Assembly: GCF_024158605.1 (NCBI RefSeq)
Contig: NZ_JAMZGM010000014.1
Coordinates: forward strand, 1 to 64,000
DNA from: Sebaldella sp. S0638
Lineage (GTDB): Bacteria; Fusobacteriota; Fusobacteriia; Fusobacteriales; Leptotrichiaceae
Reading direction: 5' to 3'
Length of the DNA stretch: 64,000 bases
Positions 62,307 through 64,000 of this stretch are shown here, piece by piece. Within the stretch, counting starts at the first letter, position 1. Every line of letters begins with the position of its first letter. The notes below the pieces were generated by a model. It had not been told where the DNA came from and ran no database searches. It saw nothing but the letters and a program-made list of their open reading frames with translations. Both the position numbers and the translations under genes were made by a program.

Positions 62307-62663
62307 ATGAGAATAATATTATCTGAAAAAGCAAGGTCGAACCTTGAAAAATTGAGGAAAGAGAATAAGTCTGACTATGAAAAAGTTATCAGAAAAATTT
62401 TTCAGTATCTCGATATTGGTAAATATGAGAATGGGTTAGATTTATTAAAAAGTAATAATCAAATTAAAACAATCAGAAGGAAAAACGGAATTTATCAGCT
62501 TTATGAACTTAGAATTATGAATAAAAATAATTTTAGGATATTCTTTCATTTAGCTGTTAATACAATTATTCTTGGAGTTGTGAAAAAGAAAGTAAATTCA
62601 TTCGATAATGATTTCTTTTCCAAGCTTGAGATAGAATTATCCGATATTTTAGATAAGGGGTGA
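62307..62663 (+). CDS. RelE/HigB-like toxin
   Basis: A 118-aa basic protein with the RelE/HigB layout: two N-terminal helices (LSEKARSNLEKLRKENKSD), then IKTIRRKNGIYQLYELRIM and the RIFFHLAVNTIILGVVKKK strand pair. RelE-family toxins cut mRNA on the ribosome. The ATG at 62307 follows AGGGG by five bases; an earlier in-frame ATG (62283) lacks a site. The toxin gene comes first and the antitoxin follows after five bases, the HigBA order. Confidence 0.85.
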   Translation: MRIILSEKARSNLEKLRKENKSDYEKVIRKIFQYLDIGKYENGLDLLKSNNQIKTIRRKNGIYQLYELRIMNKNNFRIFFHLAVNTIILGVVKKKVNSFDNDFFSKLEIELSDILDKG

Positions 62664-62668
62664 ATAAT

Positions 62669-63076
62669 ATGGAGTTTAACAAATATTTGCAGGAAGTCTT
62701 CAAAGAAGATGAGGAATTGAAATATAATTTTGAAATAAATTCTATAAAAGATAATTTGATAAAGCAGGTTTTCGATTATAGAAAAAGGGAAAATATGACA
62801 CAGTTGGAACTGGCAAATAAAATAGGTGTAAAACAGCAGGTAATCTCAAGGTTTGAAAAGGGAAACAGTAATGTAAGTCTGGAATTTCTTTCGAAACTGA
62901 CATATGTAATCGGGCATCTGGAATTGAAACGTGAAGATATAGATTTATCTTTAGAAAGAGATGACCTGCTAAGTGTGACATCTAAAATAATATCAATAAA
63001 AAATGTCAAAAGAAAAAATAAAAAGAAGAGACCGGCTGTTAAATACGGAGTTGATTTTGATTTATGGGAAATGTAA
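62669..63076 (+). CDS. HigA-like antitoxin with long C-terminal tail
   Basis: A 135-aa antitoxin with an N-terminal helical segment and an XRE HTH at about residues 45-80 (MTQLELANKIGVKQQVISRFEKGNS). Beyond the HTH a Lys/Arg-rich linker ends in an aromatic tail (VKYGVDFDLWEM), like the chaperone-addiction tail in HigA of SecB-linked systems. The ATG at 62669 is nine bases after AGGGG; an in-frame GTG at 62660 overlaps that site. It represses its own promoter in most such modules. Confidence 0.85.
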   Translation: MEFNKYLQEVFKEDEELKYNFEINSIKDNLIKQVFDYRKRENMTQLELANKIGVKQQVISRFEKGNSNVSLEFLSKLTYVIGHLELKREDIDLSLERDDLLSVTSKIISIKNVKRKNKKKRPAVKYGVDFDLWEM

Positions 63077-63078
63077 AA

Positions 63079-63516
63079 ATGTTGAATAAAGGATATACAT
63101 TTATACAGAGCAGCATAAGGCTGATAAAAAAGAATGAATCAGTTGAAAACAAGGATTTTGTTTTGGAAATGGGTGTAAAAATTGTAAAAAATAAAAAACA
63201 GCAGTTTGATAAAGCTGTTATAATATATACTTTTATGATTCGGCCTGCTAAAAATTGTAACTATGAAATACTTGTGATTTTGAGAAGTAATTTAGAGTTC
63301 AAAGGGACAGACATAGAGGAAAAAGAAAGAATTTTGAGACGTGAAGCACCGCTTTTACATTTTGAAGTAGCAAAACTTGAGTTTGACAGTTTACTTTATA
63401 AAGTTTTTAAAGAAAATATCCCGGCATATGAACTTGACATTTTTGAACTTTTGGAAAATGAAGAAAAAGACGGGACTTTATATTTTCCAGAAGAATTTTT
63501 TAAGAATTTTGAATAG
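63079..63516 (+). CDS. Possible SecB-like chaperone of the toxin-antitoxin module
   Basis: A 145-aa protein with beta-strand-rich composition and a C-terminal segment EFKGTDIEEKERILRREAP followed by strand and helix, which resembles the SecB pattern (strand, acidic loop, Leu-x-x-Ala-Pro, helix). No Cys-rich zinc site is visible. It begins two bases after the antitoxin stop with GGGAAA upstream; an ATG at 63064 would overlap the antitoxin. In toxin-antitoxin-chaperone modules a SecB-like chaperone folds the antitoxin. The SecB call is from pattern only. Confidence 0.5.
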   Translation: MLNKGYTFIQSSIRLIKKNESVENKDFVLEMGVKIVKNKKQQFDKAVIIYTFMIRPAKNCNYEILVILRSNLEFKGTDIEEKERILRREAPLLHFEVAKLEFDSLLYKVFKENIPAYELDIFELLENEEKDGTLYFPEEFFKNFE

Positions 63517-63565
63517 AATCTGTATGATGAGAACGTGAATTTCCCGTGAAACATACTGTGATGAT

Positions 63566-63606
63566 AAAAGGACTATACTGAAAATAAACAGCATAGTCCT
63601 TTTTTG
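63566..63606 (+). terminator. Terminator of the toxin-antitoxin module (near-copy 2)
   Basis: AAAAGGACTAT (63566-63576) pairs perfectly with ATAGTCCTTTT (63593-63603), and CTG/CAG extend the stem over one mismatch. It closely resembles the terminator at 62133. Confidence 0.9.
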
Positions 63607-63644
63607 AATTATATATATTTGTATTTATTCAAAATATTGAGTTT

Positions 63645-64000
63645 TTAAAATGAATATTGCACAGATAGTTTTCCTGAAAGATCGGTTATGACAGCCTTGC
63701 AGTCTTTAAGATAAAATGCGGTAAGTGCTGGATTATCCCATGTCTGATAGATGCTTTTCACCAGTTTATTTTGATTAATAATTTTCTTTTTTATTATTTC
63801 AGAATCAGAAAAAATAACTTTGCCTGAAATTCTCAGCCATTTCATATTATTTGATAAAACTGATAATTCTATATACGGTGATTTTTGGAGTTCCATATAC
63901 ACTTCTTTCTTTGTTCCTGTACAAAACCACAGCTTATTATCATATTCAAACATAAACTGGAACGGTCTTACTTTAGGCTTGTTATCCAGACCTGCGGTAG
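63645..64000 (-). CDS. Pyridoxamine 5'-phosphate oxidase-like protein, partial
   Basis: The minus-strand frame ends at 63645 and runs off the window edge, giving the last 118 codons. Visible are KVRPFQFMFEYDNKLWFCTGTKKEVYMEL, the strand pair and Leu-Ser-Val-Leu segment of the split-barrel PNPOx fold, which binds FMN or F420-like cofactors. Such short proteins are often of unknown substrate; nitroimidazole or general stress roles are known for some. The N-terminus and any start signal lie beyond 64000. Confidence 0.75.
   Translation of the reverse strand, partial: TAGLDNKPKVRPFQFMFEYDNKLWFCTGTKKEVYMELQKSPYIELSVLSNNMKWLRISGKVIFSDSEIIKKKIINQNKLVKSIYQTWDNPALTAFYLKDCKAVITDLSGKLSVQYSF

Overview
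The window is AT-rich bacterial chromosome whose gene content and promoters fit the Fusobacteriota, most probably Leptotrichiaceae (Sebaldella/Leptotrichia-like). The reasons are the very AT-rich codon use, lipoproteins next to an LPS-heptose gene (gmhB), a Na+-type F-ATPase c subunit, a compact murF-to-ftsZ cluster, and -35/-10 pairs of the form TTGAAA-N17-TATAAT. The genus is an inference from content; no database was searched.

Layout. 1-195: 3' end of a 5S rRNA, tRNA-Asn and a terminator, i.e. the tail of an rRNA operon. 293-1267: an unknown gene and gmhB. 1517-11553: cell wall/division cluster murF-mraY-murD-ftsW-murG-murC-murB, then ftsQ-ftsZ behind two tandem promoters, with no ftsA. 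11837-13586: rpsF-ssb-rpsR with a structured leader, then a lipoprotein. 13735-15196 (minus): cysK-cysE. 15432-31467: a long run of housekeeping genes (DUF445, ruvB, rsmE, mtaB, rsfS, mreD-like, mrdA, RNase J, yhbY, dxs, tlyA, ctpA, rsmI, ylqF). 31637-32074: an orphan CdiI-like immunity gene with a possible toxin scar. 32312-37145 (minus): AI-2E-family permease, Ca2+ P-type ATPase and a DUF368 undecaprenyl-phosphate translocase, preceded by a leader with a terminator and alternative pairings. 37514-41517: glmM and small unknowns. 41540-48895: complete F-ATPase operon with Na+-binding residues in subunit c. 48979-51319: accessory patch with a twice-frameshifted pseudogene, a META lipoprotein, a DUF4279 protein and a pentapeptide-repeat protein. 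51378-54772: secreted EEP-family enzyme, coaE-LCP-acetyltransferase. 55213-62105: PTS sugar-acid operon. 62307-63516: toxin/antitoxin/SecB-like module. 63645-64000: partial PNPOx-like gene.

How parts work together. Lipid II is made by the mur/mraY products, its amino sugar comes from GlmM, its carrier lipid starts at Dxs, and the spent carrier may be returned by the DUF368 protein. FtsW, FtsQ, FtsZ, PBP2 and the MreD-like protein use it. The PTS operon carries a PRD regulator, EIIA/EIIB/EIIC, a phosphotriesterase-fold lactonase, a DgoD-like dehydratase and a KDPG-type aldolase but no sugar-acid kinase, which suggests that the PTS supplies the phosphate.

The items most worth a second look are the candidate RNA switch at 37146-37280, the kinase-less galactonate-type PTS pathway, and the tripartite toxin-antitoxin-chaperone module bracketed by two near-copies of one terminator.
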